The notes under the pieces were generated by a model. It saw nothing but the letters and a program-made list of their open reading frames with translations. It searched no databases and was not told where the DNA came from. From Heloderma charlesbogerti (lineage: Eukaryota; Chordata; Lepidosauria; Squamata; Helodermatidae), in NCBI GenBank assembly GCA_026122225.1, contig JANEZZ010001870.1:496001-560000 (forward strand): a DNA stretch of 64,000 nucleotides, given 5' to 3'. A program made the position numbers and the translations under genes. Below, piece after piece: positions 22,701 to 30,250 of the stretch (the first letter of the stretch is position 1; each line of letters begins with the position of its first letter).

Positions 22701-25700
22701 TGTTTAATGTGTTACATCACATAAATAATGGGATTTAAAAACAAATCAAAAGGAGGGAATGATTAAGTACAAAATTATATACGTAAAAACAAGACTGAGA
22801 TCTATAAATATAGGTACATGTGACTCCATGTAAATAAGTAAATAACAATAAATTAAGAGGGGTTTTTACCTCATGCGTAAACTACTGGATGCCTTTGCAG
22901 GGAAGAAGCAGCAGCATTTAAGCCAGGGGTGGGCAACTTGTGGCTCTCCAGATGTTTTGGCCTACAAGTTCCATCAGCCCTAGCCAATGGTGAGGGATGG
23001 TAGAAGTTGTAGGTTAAAATATCTGGAAGGTCACAAGCTGCCCACCTGATCTAAGTGGTTAACAGTGCAATCCTATGTTTACTCAGAAATAAGTCCCACT
23101 GTTTCCAATGGAGCTCACTCCCAGGTAAGCGCGCATAGGAATGGGAAAATATATTGCCAGAATAAACTGAAACACATATATGGAGAAGCAAGAACATCAA
23201 ACTAGAACCATCAATGGTGTGGCAAGACAGCCAGGACACCCAAGTTCATAAATTCTGAAGACTGACACCAGTGGCTCCGGAGCTGGAGCGCTGAGCCTGG
23301 GCCAGGGGAATCAGAGTTCCAATGGCTGATCAGCTGTGACACAGACTAGGCAACCTCAGGCTCGTCACTAGCCTAGTCACTGGCCACTGGGCAGCCTAGT
23401 CACTGCGTCACTAGGCAACCTCGGGCCAGTCACTCTCTCTCAGCCTAACCTCGGAGGAAGAATGAGACAAAAAGAAATAACACTGGAGATGCCAGGGTGT
23501 TTTTACTGCTAAACTTCTAGGTGCCTCAACTTTTTGTGCGTGTCTGAATTTGTCTTGTACTCCATTAAAAAAAGGTTTTAAATCCTCAAACTTCCTTGAT
23601 TTTTGAAAAAGGAAATCATCAAAATATATTGCTTTTTTCAGAATTTAACACAATTTAGCTTCACTGCATTTCTATAATAACCAGCACTTATAGTAACTGA
23701 TAGCTGCCCAAACAGATTGGGGGTGGAGAGCCTCTTCTCTCCCTGCCTGGCTACCCCTGCAATCCTCCTTTCCAATTATGCTAGCAGATACTTCAAAGTA
23801 GTCACAGGCATCCCTTTTTCTCCTGCTTTAGAAATAGTTGAGAAAAATCCAATTAGCAATAACCTGGCTGGGCGAGGGGAAAGGGGTGATGGTGGTAATG
23901 ATCATAGAATCATAGAGTTGGAAGGTGCCTGCAAGATCATCGCGTCCAACCCCCTGCTCAGTGCAGGAAGCCTGATTCCCAGGGCGGTCTCCCATCCAAG
24001 TACTAACCAGGGCTGACCCTGCTTAGCTTCCAAGATAAGGCGCATTCAGCCCTTTGCCCGTGGCGAGGGAAACGCTACTAGTATTTTATTCTTGGTTTTA
24101 ATTGTTGGCTTTTGTTGTTTTTATCACTTTTAAAATTTTAACTATTTTTATGTATGTGATTGTTGTAAGCTGCCTTGGGAGGGCTTCTGCCTTGAAAGGT
24201 GGCCAAGAAATATTTTAAATAAATAAATAAATTTTAGCGCCCCACTTGGCTGTCAGAGAAAGAAAGAAAATACCCCGTTTGTGTGTGGCTTCAAGGGCTG
24301 CAGGCTTATGCTGTGATGGAGCGCTCTGCTGCGGACTGAGACTAGTCTCGGCATCACCGATCTCCATCCATGCAATGGGCAAACGTCTCCCACACTTTCT
24401 TCTATGTGCTTAATTTCTTGCCAACACATGTATGTTCCTCTTGACTCACTCTTGAATTATCTATTCTGCATAGACGCTGTTCATTCTTGTTTTCCAAGTG
24501 TAGCAGCTGTTTGAATTGTATTGTTACCCATGGAAATCTGACATATGTGGATAGTCTAAGTGATCCTTGCCTGTGAAATGGTATGGTTATTCGGCTGACT
24601 GCCTACAAACATGTTTTTGTACAGCTTTCCTGATATTATTTTAGGGTTCAGCGTTGAAATTTCTGTTCTATAGTAACTCAGGTATGGATTTGTACTTTTT
24701 ATAGTTAGGTTCCCTCCCCAGTAGTTGGCTTTGCAGTCTTGGCTATCATTAAGCAACTGACTCAGACTGGAGGATCTCAGAGTCCTGGTTCCTAAAAAAG
24801 AAGGAAGTAGACTTCCTGGGAAGTCTGCCCACCCCACGCTTTAAGTCAACAGAAGACCCCGGGCTTGCAGCCATAGCTATTCCTCTTGAACGTTATGCTC
24901 GTTGGTAACTTGCATTCGCATAGTTGACGCCTTGGTTCCCCTTAAGGACCGAGGGTGCCATCAACCCAAGCACTCTGCCCAGTGCTCCCCCTAGCAAGTA
25001 ATCATTTACTTTGCCTTGCTTTTCTACGATAGCCTGCTTACACCAGAAACACTTTTAAAATACAGCACCGCATATACAGGTTAAGATAGGGCCGTTCAAG
25101 GCTAAAAACTGTTATCTGACCTCACTGGCACTCGCACGTGCCGTGGCTACGGAGACCTGCTGCTCGCCCCTTCCTTACCTCCTGCTCCAAGTCCAGCAGT
25201 GCCTGCCGGTAAGGCTGCAGGACCGCGTCAAGCCCAGTGCAGAAGGCCCGGAGGTAAATCCCTTGCTGGGGCGGGTGAGGATCCTGAAACCAGGCCGAGA
25301 GCGTTAGTCCCCCGCGCGGGCCTCCCTGGCCGCCTCGGCCGGCCTGGCGAGGGCCCCCGGCCCCCGGCCGGCCCCGCCCCGCCCGGAGGCCCCCGGCATG
25401 GCACGGGAGCGGGGCGGCCGGCGGGCGGGCGCGTGCGCCCCCCGCTCCAGGCACGGGCCGCGGCCCTCGGGGCCCCCGCAGCCTCGCCCCCGCTCGCCGC
25501 CCGGGGAGGCGCCGCGGGCGCGAGCAGCGCTCGGGAGCGCGCGCCTGGAGCTCCGGCCTCCCGCGCACCCACCGGCGGCGGGGCGGCGGCGGGCGCGTCG
25601 TCGGGGCCCGGCGGGAGCGGCGGCGGGGCGCGCTCGGCAGACTGCTCGACGAACTCGCGGAAGCGGACGTAGAAGGCGCCCAGGCGGCAGGCGCGGGCCA

Positions 25701-25915
25701 GCAGGCCGGCCTCGCTCGGGTGCAGGGACGGCGGCAGCGCCTCCGGGGACACCTGCGGCGGGGAGAGAGGCGCGCGTGAGCCGAGGCGCGCGCGAGCCCG
25801 CGCGCCCCGAGCCGCCGCCCCGCGCGCGCCCCACCTGCAGGCCCGCCCCGGCCCCGCTGACGACGAAGAGGCCGCCGGTGGAGCCGCGCAGCGCCAGCAG
25901 CAGCTCGTGGATCAT
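10542..25915 (-). CDS. TUBGCP4: TUBGCP4 (gamma-tubulin complex component 4), coding exons 1-8, 5' part of gene
   Basis: GCP4 is a core subunit of the gamma-tubulin ring complex, which nucleates microtubules at centrosomes and spindles. Eight exons join in frame on the minus strand: 25835-25915, 25573-25752, 25179-25283, 20148-20201, 12237-12293, 11652-11731, 11053-11254, 10542-10707 (925 nt, 308 codons plus one base). All have AG/GT borders. Recognisable family segments include MIHELLLAL at the start, [18 protein letters not shown] (exon 3), [20 protein letters not shown] (exon 7) and [20 protein letters not shown] (exon 8). From family knowledge the human protein is about 667 residues, so nearly half is here, all in the N-terminal GRIP1 region; the gamma-tubulin-binding GRIP2 part is off the left edge. 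No later exon was recognised in 1-10541, so intron 8 exceeds 10 kb. The start codon lies in a CpG island and no earlier in-frame start is supported by homology. The first 87 codons are very GC-rich, unlike exons 4-8. Confidence 0.95.
11053..11254 (-). CDS. TUBGCP4: TUBGCP4 coding exon 7 (202 nt)
   Basis: The exon completes the split Lys codon and then encodes 67 codons, including [20 protein letters not shown], an acidic [16 protein letters not shown] stretch and LRELQDM. Acceptor CTCCAG, donor GTGAGA. It is strongly conserved with the family. In the unspliced frame translation stops soon after the donor. Confidence 0.95.
11652..11731 (-). CDS. TUBGCP4: TUBGCP4 coding exon 6 (80 nt)
   Basis: The exon encodes [20 protein letters not shown] and then VRRALE plus two bases (AA). 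It runs from acceptor TTTGCAG to donor GTAAGG. The split AA|G codon is completed to Lys by the first base of exon 7, which confirms the join. Confidence 0.93.
11732..12236. other. TUBGCP4 intron 5, nothing recognised
   Basis: This 505-bp intron lies between exons 5 and 6. I see no repeat, exon or RNA gene in it. A short (CGG)n run follows exon 5's acceptor side at 12344-12356 in intron 4. Confidence 0.5.
12237..12293 (-). CDS. TUBGCP4: TUBGCP4 coding exon 5 (57 nt)
   Basis: This short exon encodes [19 protein letters not shown] between acceptor TTTGCAG and donor GTACGG, phase 0. It matches the GCP4 segment after exon 4. The 7.9 kb intron before it holds the DIRS, L2 and palindromic MITE insertions. 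Confidence 0.93.
13575..13610. repeat. Perfect 15-bp hairpin
   Basis: AGATGTATGAAGACC at 13575-13589 is the exact reverse complement of GGTCTTCATACATCT at 13596-13610, with a 6-nt loop. It lies at the downstream border of the DIRS remnant. It could be a DIRS internal/terminal repeat relic or a local inverted duplication. Confidence 0.8.
13600..14200 (-). pseudogene. DIRS tyrosine-recombinase-like remnant
   Basis: Pieces in two frames read [14 protein letters not shown] and then [20 protein letters not shown], followed by [11 protein letters not shown]. This pattern (W-D-L-HKVL-AL--PPFEPL---SLK-LS-KVLFL) is the N-terminal/core part of DIRS recombinases, which are phage-integrase-like. The R-H-R-Y catalytic tetrad cannot be traced through the frameshifts. 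Confidence 0.62.
15205..15455 (+). mobile_element. tRNA-derived CORE/MIR-like SINE
   Basis: The head has A-box-like TGGTGCAGTGTTTAGACTAG and B-box-like TTTCAAATCCC sequences. The core reads CTGGGTGACTTTGGGCCAGTC, CTCAGCC and CCTCACAGGGCTGTG, as in MIR/CORE SINEs, and it ends GATATAAATGTAACAAATG. Part of the head is duplicated in inverted form (15217-15228 and 15232-15243). Confidence 0.78.
15523..15900 (-). pseudogene. DIRS reverse-transcriptase fragment
   Basis: The frame reads [24 protein letters not shown], then [19 protein letters not shown], the LDL.EAY-type motif of DIRS/Gypsy-like reverse transcriptases with the first Asp replaced, and ends [10 protein letters not shown], matching the YxDD box as YVDN. 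One of the two catalytic Asp residues is therefore lost. It is far from any intact partner and is non-functional. Confidence 0.72.
16030..17040 (+). mobile_element. L2 LINE, 5'-truncated
   Basis: Broken frames carry L2 reverse-transcriptase segments: [56 protein letters not shown] and the C-terminal [12 protein letters not shown]...[13 protein letters not shown]. It ends with an L2 tail (CGGTATATAAATATTGTAAA, then AATAAATAAA). Many frameshifts make it an old copy. Confidence 0.82.
17041..17470 (+). mobile_element. L2 LINE 3' end
   Basis: It continues with the C-terminal L2 pattern ([11 protein letters not shown], a region corresponding to RAFSVAAP-W---P) and an L2-type 3' end ending GTAAATGAAATAAATAAATG. 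It may be a second copy or the continuation of the preceding one interrupted by another L2 tail. Confidence 0.65.
17503..18185. mobile_element. Palindromic non-autonomous DNA element cluster
   Basis: The region is packed with inverted and direct copies of TTAACC(C)/GGGTTAA. An inner unit runs from GACCTGGTCTGCATG (17692) to CTTGCGAACCAGGTC (ends about 17937), with matching inverted ends. The flanks of that unit are themselves inverted copies (TTAACCTACA and TATAGGTTAA). The outer left end (GGCCCGGTTTGCATG) resembles the inner ends. It is best read as a long-inverted-repeat MITE; I cannot name its superfamily. Confidence 0.55.
18190..19530. other. TUBGCP4 intron 4 sequence without recognised features
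   Basis: I see no exon of TUBGCP4, no RNA gene and no familiar repeat over this 1.3 kb. A short (CA)n/(GT)n patch occurs at 18749-18768. Long frames here have no recognisable protein. Confidence 0.45.
19535..19735 (+). mobile_element. CORE/MIR-like SINE, head missing, (AATA)n tail
   Basis: It reads CTCACTGGGTGACTTTGGGC, then CTACCTCACAGGGTTGTTG, AAAGGCGGGGTATAAATGCA and an AATA tandem tail. It is the same family as 15205-15455 but better preserved at the 3' end. Confidence 0.8.
20148..20201 (-). CDS. TUBGCP4: TUBGCP4 coding exon 4 (54 nt)
   Basis: This short exon encodes [18 protein letters not shown] between acceptor TTGGCAG and donor GTGAGTT, in phase 0. It matches the GCP4 segment that follows ...LDLEQE. 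A 4.9 kb intron separates it from exon 3. Confidence 0.93.
20205..20530. other. TUBGCP4 intron 3 sequence, nothing recognised
   Basis: This is non-coding sequence directly upstream (transcript sense) of exon 4. No feature was identified. Confidence 0.4.
20531..20577 (+). mobile_element. CR1 3'-terminal fragment
   Basis: GTCGATGGCCTTGTAGGCCC through CTACTATTCTATGATTC is the last 47 bp or so of a CR1 element, an extreme 5' truncation. Confidence 0.75.
20578..22290. other. TUBGCP4 intron 3, AT-rich, no recognised feature
   Basis: The sequence is moderately AT-rich, without familiar repeats, exons or RNA genes. Open frames such as 20815-21403 are probably chance or unrecognised old repeats. Confidence 0.4.
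22294..22552. mobile_element. Harbinger-type MITE with TAA target duplication
   Basis: Terminal inverted repeats are GGGCACAATCCTA and TAGGATTTCTCCC. TAA flanks both sides (22291-22293 and 22553-22555), as PIF/Harbinger elements duplicate a TWA trinucleotide. A near-perfect hairpin occupies the right end (22505-22546). The length is 259 bp and there is no coding capacity. Confidence 0.78.
22924..23048. mobile_element. hAT MITE, 125 bp
   Basis: The ends are CAGGGGTGGGCAACTTGTG and CACAAGCTGCCCACCTG, inverted copies of each other. The 8-bp flanks ATTTAAGC and ATCTAAGT agree at six positions, consistent with an aged hAT target duplication. Confidence 0.75.
23056..23145. repeat. Short reptile-type inverted-repeat element
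   Basis: GTGCAATCCTATG near the start and CGCATAGGAATG near the end are inverted copies, with GTTTACTCAGAAATAAGTCC between. This is a very common interspersed sequence in squamate DNA. It probably is a DNA-transposon MITE. Confidence 0.55.
23270..23460 (+). mobile_element. Degenerate CORE-type SINE with internal duplications
   Basis: It ends CGGGCCAGTCACTCTCTCTC AGCCTAACCTC, as in the other CORE SINEs. The middle contains repeated CTAGTCACT/CTAGGCAACCTC units (23347-23420). The 3' end is missing. Confidence 0.55.
23901..23970 (-). mobile_element. CR1 3'-terminal fragment
   Basis: ATCATAGAATCATAGAGTTG to CCCCCTGCTCAGTGCAGGAA is the antisense 3' end of a CR1 copy, directly abutting the 5S-like segment. 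Confidence 0.75.
23976..24048 (-). pseudogene. 5S rRNA-derived fragment
   Basis: Read on the minus strand it contains TTGGAAGCTAAGCAGGGTCA, CTGGTTAGTACTTGGATGGG and AGACCGCC, which correspond to the middle and 3' half of vertebrate 5S rRNA including the internal promoter boxes. The 5' third and the 3' terminus are missing and there are several changes. It is a 5S pseudogene or the head of a 5S-derived SINE, not a working gene. Confidence 0.85.
24085..24232 (+). mobile_element. L2-like LINE 3' tail
   Basis: The run GTTGTAAGCTGCCTTGGGAG GG...AAATATTTTAAATAAATAAA is the usual L2-type 3' end. Confidence 0.6.
24235..25125. other. TUBGCP4 intron 3 proximal part, nothing recognised
   Basis: About 0.9 kb between the L2 tail and exon 3. 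No exon or familiar repeat was identified. Confidence 0.4.
25179..25283 (-). CDS. TUBGCP4: TUBGCP4 coding exon 3
   Basis: This 35-codon exon runs from acceptor TTTCAG to donor GTAAGG, phase 0. It encodes [20 protein letters not shown] and then [15 protein letters not shown]. It is one of the best-conserved blocks of GCP4 and fixes the identity of the gene. Confidence 0.95.
25573..25752 (-). CDS. TUBGCP4: TUBGCP4 coding exon 2, Pro/Ala-rich
   Basis: This 60-codon exon runs from acceptor CCGCAG to donor GTGGGT, phase 0 at both ends. It contains the conserved LHPSE...L..CRLG...RF.EF.EQ pattern of GCP4. The last 20 or so codons are a low-complexity run of Pro and Ala. The human counterpart, as I recall it, is shorter and Gln/His-rich here. 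No other plausible donor precedes the run, so I include it, but cDNA should decide. Confidence 0.85.
25835..25915 (-). CDS. TUBGCP4: TUBGCP4 coding exon 1
   Basis: Exon 1 is 27 codons from ATG at 25915 to a donor GTGGGG. It begins [11 protein letters not shown] and ends GLQ, as expected for GCP4. The middle ([13 protein letters not shown]) differs from the mammalian sequence I know and is biased to Gly/Ala, probably because the exon lies in a CpG island. It ends in phase 0. Confidence 0.93.
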
Positions 25916-27095
25916 CGCGGCCGGCTGGGCCGCCGCGCGCGGAGGCCGACGGGAGGGGAGGCGCCGCCCGGCGCCGCGTCACGCGGAGCGCCGCGAGGGG
26001 CGCGGCCAGGGCGACGAGCCCCTCGGGAGCGCGCGCTGAGGCGCGGCAGCCTCCGGCGGGGAGGCCGGCCGGCCGGCGCCGGGCTGCTCGGCCGCGCCGT
26101 CGTGCGCCGCGCTCCCGGCAGCAGGCCGGGCCGCGGAGGAGGCCGCGGGCGGCAGCGCCGGGAGCGCCTGAAGCGTTTCGGAGGCGAGGAAGCAGAGCAC
26201 CGTTTCCCGCGAGGAAGAGGGCTCGGCCAGGAGGAACGTGGGCCGCCGCCCTCGCCGGCGGCCCGTCCCTGGCGCCGAGGCCGGCCTGGCCAGGCCTCGG
26301 AGCGGCTGGGCTCAGGCGCGCTGCCCGATGGGTTGAGCGCCTGCGCGCGCGCCCGGCCGCGAGAAGGCGGCCGAGCCCGCCATCAGCGAGAAATTCCTGT
26401 CCGCCGAGGGAGCTCGTCCCCGGAGAGGAGGCAGCTGCGCCGATAAGACTGTTCCCGGGCTAAGCTGGCTCGAGCACGCGTAGCGTATCTTCCTTGTCCT
26501 CCAACTGCCTGAATACATGCGTCCTGACTCTTGTATGTGGCGAGACTCAGTTTCGACTGTGTCTCCCACAGCTGTGTCTGTGCTTTAGTAAATTCCTGAC
26601 TGTCCAATGTAACCTGCCCTGGATATTTCCTTAACGCTGGGTAGAACTGCGGCTGTGCTAAAATTCTGGATTTCTCCATTATTTCCTATGGGCAACTCTC
26701 AGTTCTGCCAGCATGGGAAAGGGACCTCCAAAAGAGAATCAGCCTCATATAAAAACAGAACGATCCCTCCAACGGAACGGATTAAGAAATAGTGGATTTC
26801 ATGTTGGAAGCCATTTTAATCTACCCCAGACTACAACTAGAACTGCTCATAGCAATCAATAGAGAAATCCCACCCCCAAACAAAAGGTAGCAGAAAAGAC
26901 AGGATTTCTGACTCCTCAGTTCTTAGGTGACCCCCCCCCCGCCCATTTTATCTTGAATATTAGAACATTTTAAAAACAACCCCACTGATGCAAATTCCGG
27001 TGCAAGTATCAGTCCGTTATCCCCACATAATAGGTGAGGAAGCGGCTGTGGCTGATAAAAAGTGGCTTACAGCAGCCCTGCGGTGTAACCCACTA

Positions 27096-27200
27096 TTGAT
27101 TTTTTAAGCATTTTTTATCCAGCTCTTTTGCCGAAAGAAGGCTCCTAGAGGAGTTTACAGAGATCAATAATAAGGCAATCTCTGCCTTTAAGATTACAAT
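27096..27200 (-). mobile_element. L2-like LINE 3' end fragment
   Basis: Antisense tail sequence (TTTTTATCCAGCTCTTTTGC ... GAGTTTACAGAGATCAATAA) typical of L2 3' ends. Confidence 0.5.
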
Positions 27201-27287
27201 CGAAAAGACATGACCTCAAAGGAAAAGGGATTGGAAGAGAGGAAAAAGCAAATTCAGGCTGTAGTTTTTAATTACAAGATTGCATTT

Positions 27288-27377
27288 GCGACTTCCCACA
27301 GGCAGCTGTTTGGCCACTGTGTGAACAGAATGCTGGACTAAAAAGGCCTTCTCAGAGCTCTTCTCATGTTCTTATGA
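27288..27377 (+). mobile_element. CR1-like (L3-type) 3' end
   Basis: CACAGGCAGCTGTTTGGCCA CTG..., AACAGAATGCTGGACTA and CTCATGTTCTTATG match the 3' end of the longer element at 51880-52540. Confidence 0.65.
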
Positions 27378-27388
27378 CACCAGACCAG

Positions 27389-27860
27389 AATCATAGAATA
27401 GTAGGGTTGGAAGGGGCCTACAAGGCCATCGAGTCCAACCCCCTGCTCATTGCAGGAATCCAAGTCACAGCAGTCCTGACAGATGGCTGTCCAGCCTCGT
27501 TTGAACGCCTCCAGTGTGGGAGAGCCCACCACCTCCCTAGGTCATGGGTTCCATTGTCATATTGCTCTAACAGTCAGGAAGTTTTTCCTGAAGTTCAGCC
27601 GGAATCTGGCTTCCTGTCACTTGAGCCCATGATTCCAGGTCCTGCACTCTGGGATGACTGAGAAGAGATCCTGGCCTTCCTCTCTAGGACAACCTTTCAA
27701 GTCCTTGAAGAGCACTATCCTATCTCCCCTCAGTCTTCTCTTCTCAAGGCTAAACATGCCCAGTTCTTTCAGTCTCTCTTCATAGGGCTTTGTTTCCAGT
27801 CCCCCGATCATCTTTGTTGCCCTCCTCTGAACCCTCTCCAGCTTGTCTGCATCCTTCTTA
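27389..27860 (-). mobile_element. CR1 LINE 3' end, 470 bp
   Basis: Starts AATCATAGAATAGTAGGGTT and runs into the C-terminal CR1 coding region (complement of GACAAGCTGGAGAGGGTTCA). It lies between the two gene promoters. Confidence 0.88.
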
Positions 27861-28107
27861 CACTTACTTGTATGCTGAAACCTTCTGCTCCACTGACTTG
27901 CGTGCAGACAGATGCCACAAACTAAAACTACATCACAAGCAGGAACTCCTTCCCTGCTACCTCTCTTTTGCATGGGGTGGGGTGAGAACATAATACTACC
28001 AATGGCCGGCTTACAGCAAAATCCTGTATTTCGCCATTGTTTCCTATGGGCAATTGTCACTTCCACCCTGGAAGCGTCACCTGTTTGTTAGTCTGCATTG
28101 TCTATGA

Positions 28108-28193
28108 CAGCTTTCCCCAACCTGGTGCCCTCCAGATATGTTGGACTGGGATTATGGGAGTTGTAGTCCAACACATCTGGTTAGGGAAAGCTG
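28108..28193. mobile_element. hAT MITE, 86 bp, with target duplication
   Basis: The ends CAGCTTTCCCCAACC and GGTTAGGGAAAGCTG are inverted copies. Flanks GTCTATGA (28100-28107) and GTCTATAA (28194-28201) match at 7 of 8 bases, as hAT insertion makes. It sits just upstream of the IQGAP1 CpG island. Confidence 0.85.
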
Positions 28194-28289
28194 GTCTATA
28201 AGCATCAAATGGAACCAAGAAGTTCCCTCGACGGACAATGTGGCTGCCACCTCAGCTCTTTTCCATCTCTGTGGCACAGGGCAGGTTTG

Positions 28290-30250
28290 AGCCCAAGAAC
28301 TGCGGGGCGCGCACGCATCCCTCGCGCAGATCTGCCCGGAGCACGTGGGATCGCAACAGCCGCTCCCAGCACGGCGGAGCCCCAGGGCCTCCCCCGCGCC
28401 CGACCAGCAAGAGTCCTGCGGTCCTGAATGCGGGGCTACGCCGGATTCAGCGGGGCTCCGGAGCGCGACGCGCCTCAGGTCTCTACACCCCCGCGGCGCC
28501 CACCCGATGGCAATCTGGGAACTCTCGCAGAACCCGCCTTTCCTCCAGAAACGACTTTCTCGGGGTCTCGCCCGAGGGGTGGCTACAGAGATCCCCCGTG
28601 TTCAGCGGCCGCCTCCTTCCGAGGAGCCGCTGCGGGGGGGGGGTGCTGCCTTCCTGTCCTTTGCCTGCCCACAGCCTTCCCGCGGGGCATCTGGCTGGCC
28701 ACGGTCGCAAACAGGGCGCCGGGGAAGACGAACCCCCACAGCCCTTTGCTTCGACTTCTGCGCCCCCGCGGCGTTCGGTTATCCGCGCTGCCTCCCTCCT
28801 CCGCCGGGCCAGAAGGCAGGACGCGAGAAGCCAGCGGAGCCCTCTCGCCCGAGCTCCTCCCAAAGCGCCCCTTCGACAGGAGCGGAGGCGGCGACCTTGC
28901 GGAGGTGCCACGCCCGGAGACCCCCCCCGGCCGGGCCCGTCACTGCCTCTGCTGCGCCAGGAAGGAGCGCGGCCGCTCCCTTCTCCTCCTCGCCGCCCGA
29001 CGGGCGGATCCCGCCCCCTTCCGTTCTCTCTTCCTCCTTTGCAGACGGCGCTGCAGTCGAGCTCCTCCGGCCATCTCAGGCTGAACGGAACCGCCGCCGC
29101 CGCCGCCTCGGCTCGCCCTCATGTCCGCCTCGGAGGAAACCGACGGGGCAGGCGTGGCCCGGCCCCACTACGGCTGTGAGTTGCGGGCGGGCGCTGAGGG
29201 ACGGAGGGAGGCGGGAGCGACGGCCCGCCTGGCGCGGTCACCCCGCCTGCGGCCCTGGCTGGTCCGCGCCAGCCGTCGGGATGCAGTGGCCGCCGCCTTG
29301 CTTTGCGCGCTTCCCGGGGGCTCGGGAGCGTTCGGCCGCTTTGTCCGAAGGGCCCCGTGGTGCGCAGCCGAGCGCTGCTGGCAGACGCGCGATCGGGACG
29401 GTTCGGCGGGGCGTGGGCTCAGGTTCTCGCCGCCGCCGCCACCCGCCCTGGCTAGGAGCCGTCTAGGCGCGGCGGCGTAGCCAGAGGCAGCTCCCGCGCA
29501 GTGCTGGGCGGCAGGAGAAGGGGCAGGCCCCGAAATTCGCTCTGCTGGACGGCCCCGGCCCCCGGAGCTGGTGGCTCGGGCGGGCCCTCTGGCGCTCTTC
29601 CTCCCATCTCCCGCCGAGCCTGGCTGGCTCGAGGCGCGCGCCCCATTCGCGTGCGGGCTGCGGCTCGCGCTCCGTTGTGCGCGCGCGCCCTACGCCAGGC
29701 CGTCCGTCGGGGAAGAGGAGCAGCCCGTCTGCCCAGGTGCTGCGGAGCGGCGGCGATGAGGGCCGCTCTCCCCCGCCCCGACAGCGCGCGTCCCGCGGGG
29801 GCGATGCGCTCGGGTGGCCCGGCCCGGCCGCGAGCGAGGAGGGCCCCGTGCGGGCGAGCGAGCCCGCCCTCGGCGCGCGGGGAGGAGAGGCATCGCGCGG
29901 GCCCAGGCCGCCGCCCAGCCCGGCGCGCGCGCGCGCTGGCGCCCTCGGGCCCGTCAGTGGCGAGCCAGGGTGACGGCTGCTAGCAGCAGACCGGCCCCGG
30001 CTGCTGCTCCCGCGGGCCGCCCTGCGGCACTCGATGAAACCGTGCCGCTCTTCCGGCTGCGCGTGTGGCACGCTCCCCCCGCCATCGCCTTGCCTGCCCC
30101 CGCTGCCAGGTGGCCTTTCCTGCCCCCGGGGTCGCCGTCGTGGCCCCCTAACTCGCTGCCGCCCCCTCTCCGCCTGCCTCCCAGGCCTGCCTTTCTCCCC
30201 CCCCCCCGCTTGCTGCCCGCTCACCCATCCCCCCCCCGGGGGTCTGAGGG
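28290..30250. promoter_or_regulatory. CpG island covering IQGAP1 5' end
   Basis: A second GC- and CpG-dense block of about 2 kb is centred on IQGAP1 exon 1. It contains GC-box-like runs (for example near 28990-29020) and a CCG trinucleotide run at 29091-29106 just before the start codon. It fits a TATA-less promoter with the first exon and the start of intron 1. Long reading frames through it on all frames are not credible genes. Confidence 0.85.
29121..29175 (+). CDS. IQGAP1: IQGAP1 coding exon 1
   Basis: The exon encodes 18 codons plus one base, MSASEETDGAGVARPHYG, then donor GTGAGT. The ATG follows a CCG-rich leader inside the CpG island. Its Kozak context is weak (C at -3, T at +4), but it aligns with the known IQGAP1 start and the GVARPHYGS motif. 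Confidence 0.93.

Larger units (their letters stand above)
25130..26480. promoter_or_regulatory. CpG island covering TUBGCP4 5' end
   Basis: The stretch is extremely GC-rich and dense in CpG over about 1.35 kb, against an AT-rich background. It covers TUBGCP4 exons 1-3 and continues upstream of the start codon, as is usual for a broadly expressed promoter. No TATA box is evident. The transcription start cannot be placed by eye. Long open frames on both strands here are a by-product of GC content. Confidence 0.85.
26481..28107. other. Intergenic strip between two CpG islands, mostly transposable-element debris
   Basis: The 1.6 kb between the two promoter islands holds L2 and CR1 fragments listed separately and an unassigned AT-rich part (26480-27095) with short C runs. 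I see no exon of either gene here. Part of it could be 5' untranslated or promoter sequence of TUBGCP4, which cannot be judged by eye. Confidence 0.5.

Noticed and set aside
23976..24048. Functional 5S rRNA gene
   Set aside because: Only about 70 of 120 bases are present and several differ.
25122..26446. Long overlapping frames on both strands in the TUBGCP4 CpG island
   Set aside because: They are Arg/Pro/Gly/Ala-rich by GC bias, overlap in several frames, and the real exons account for the coding signal.
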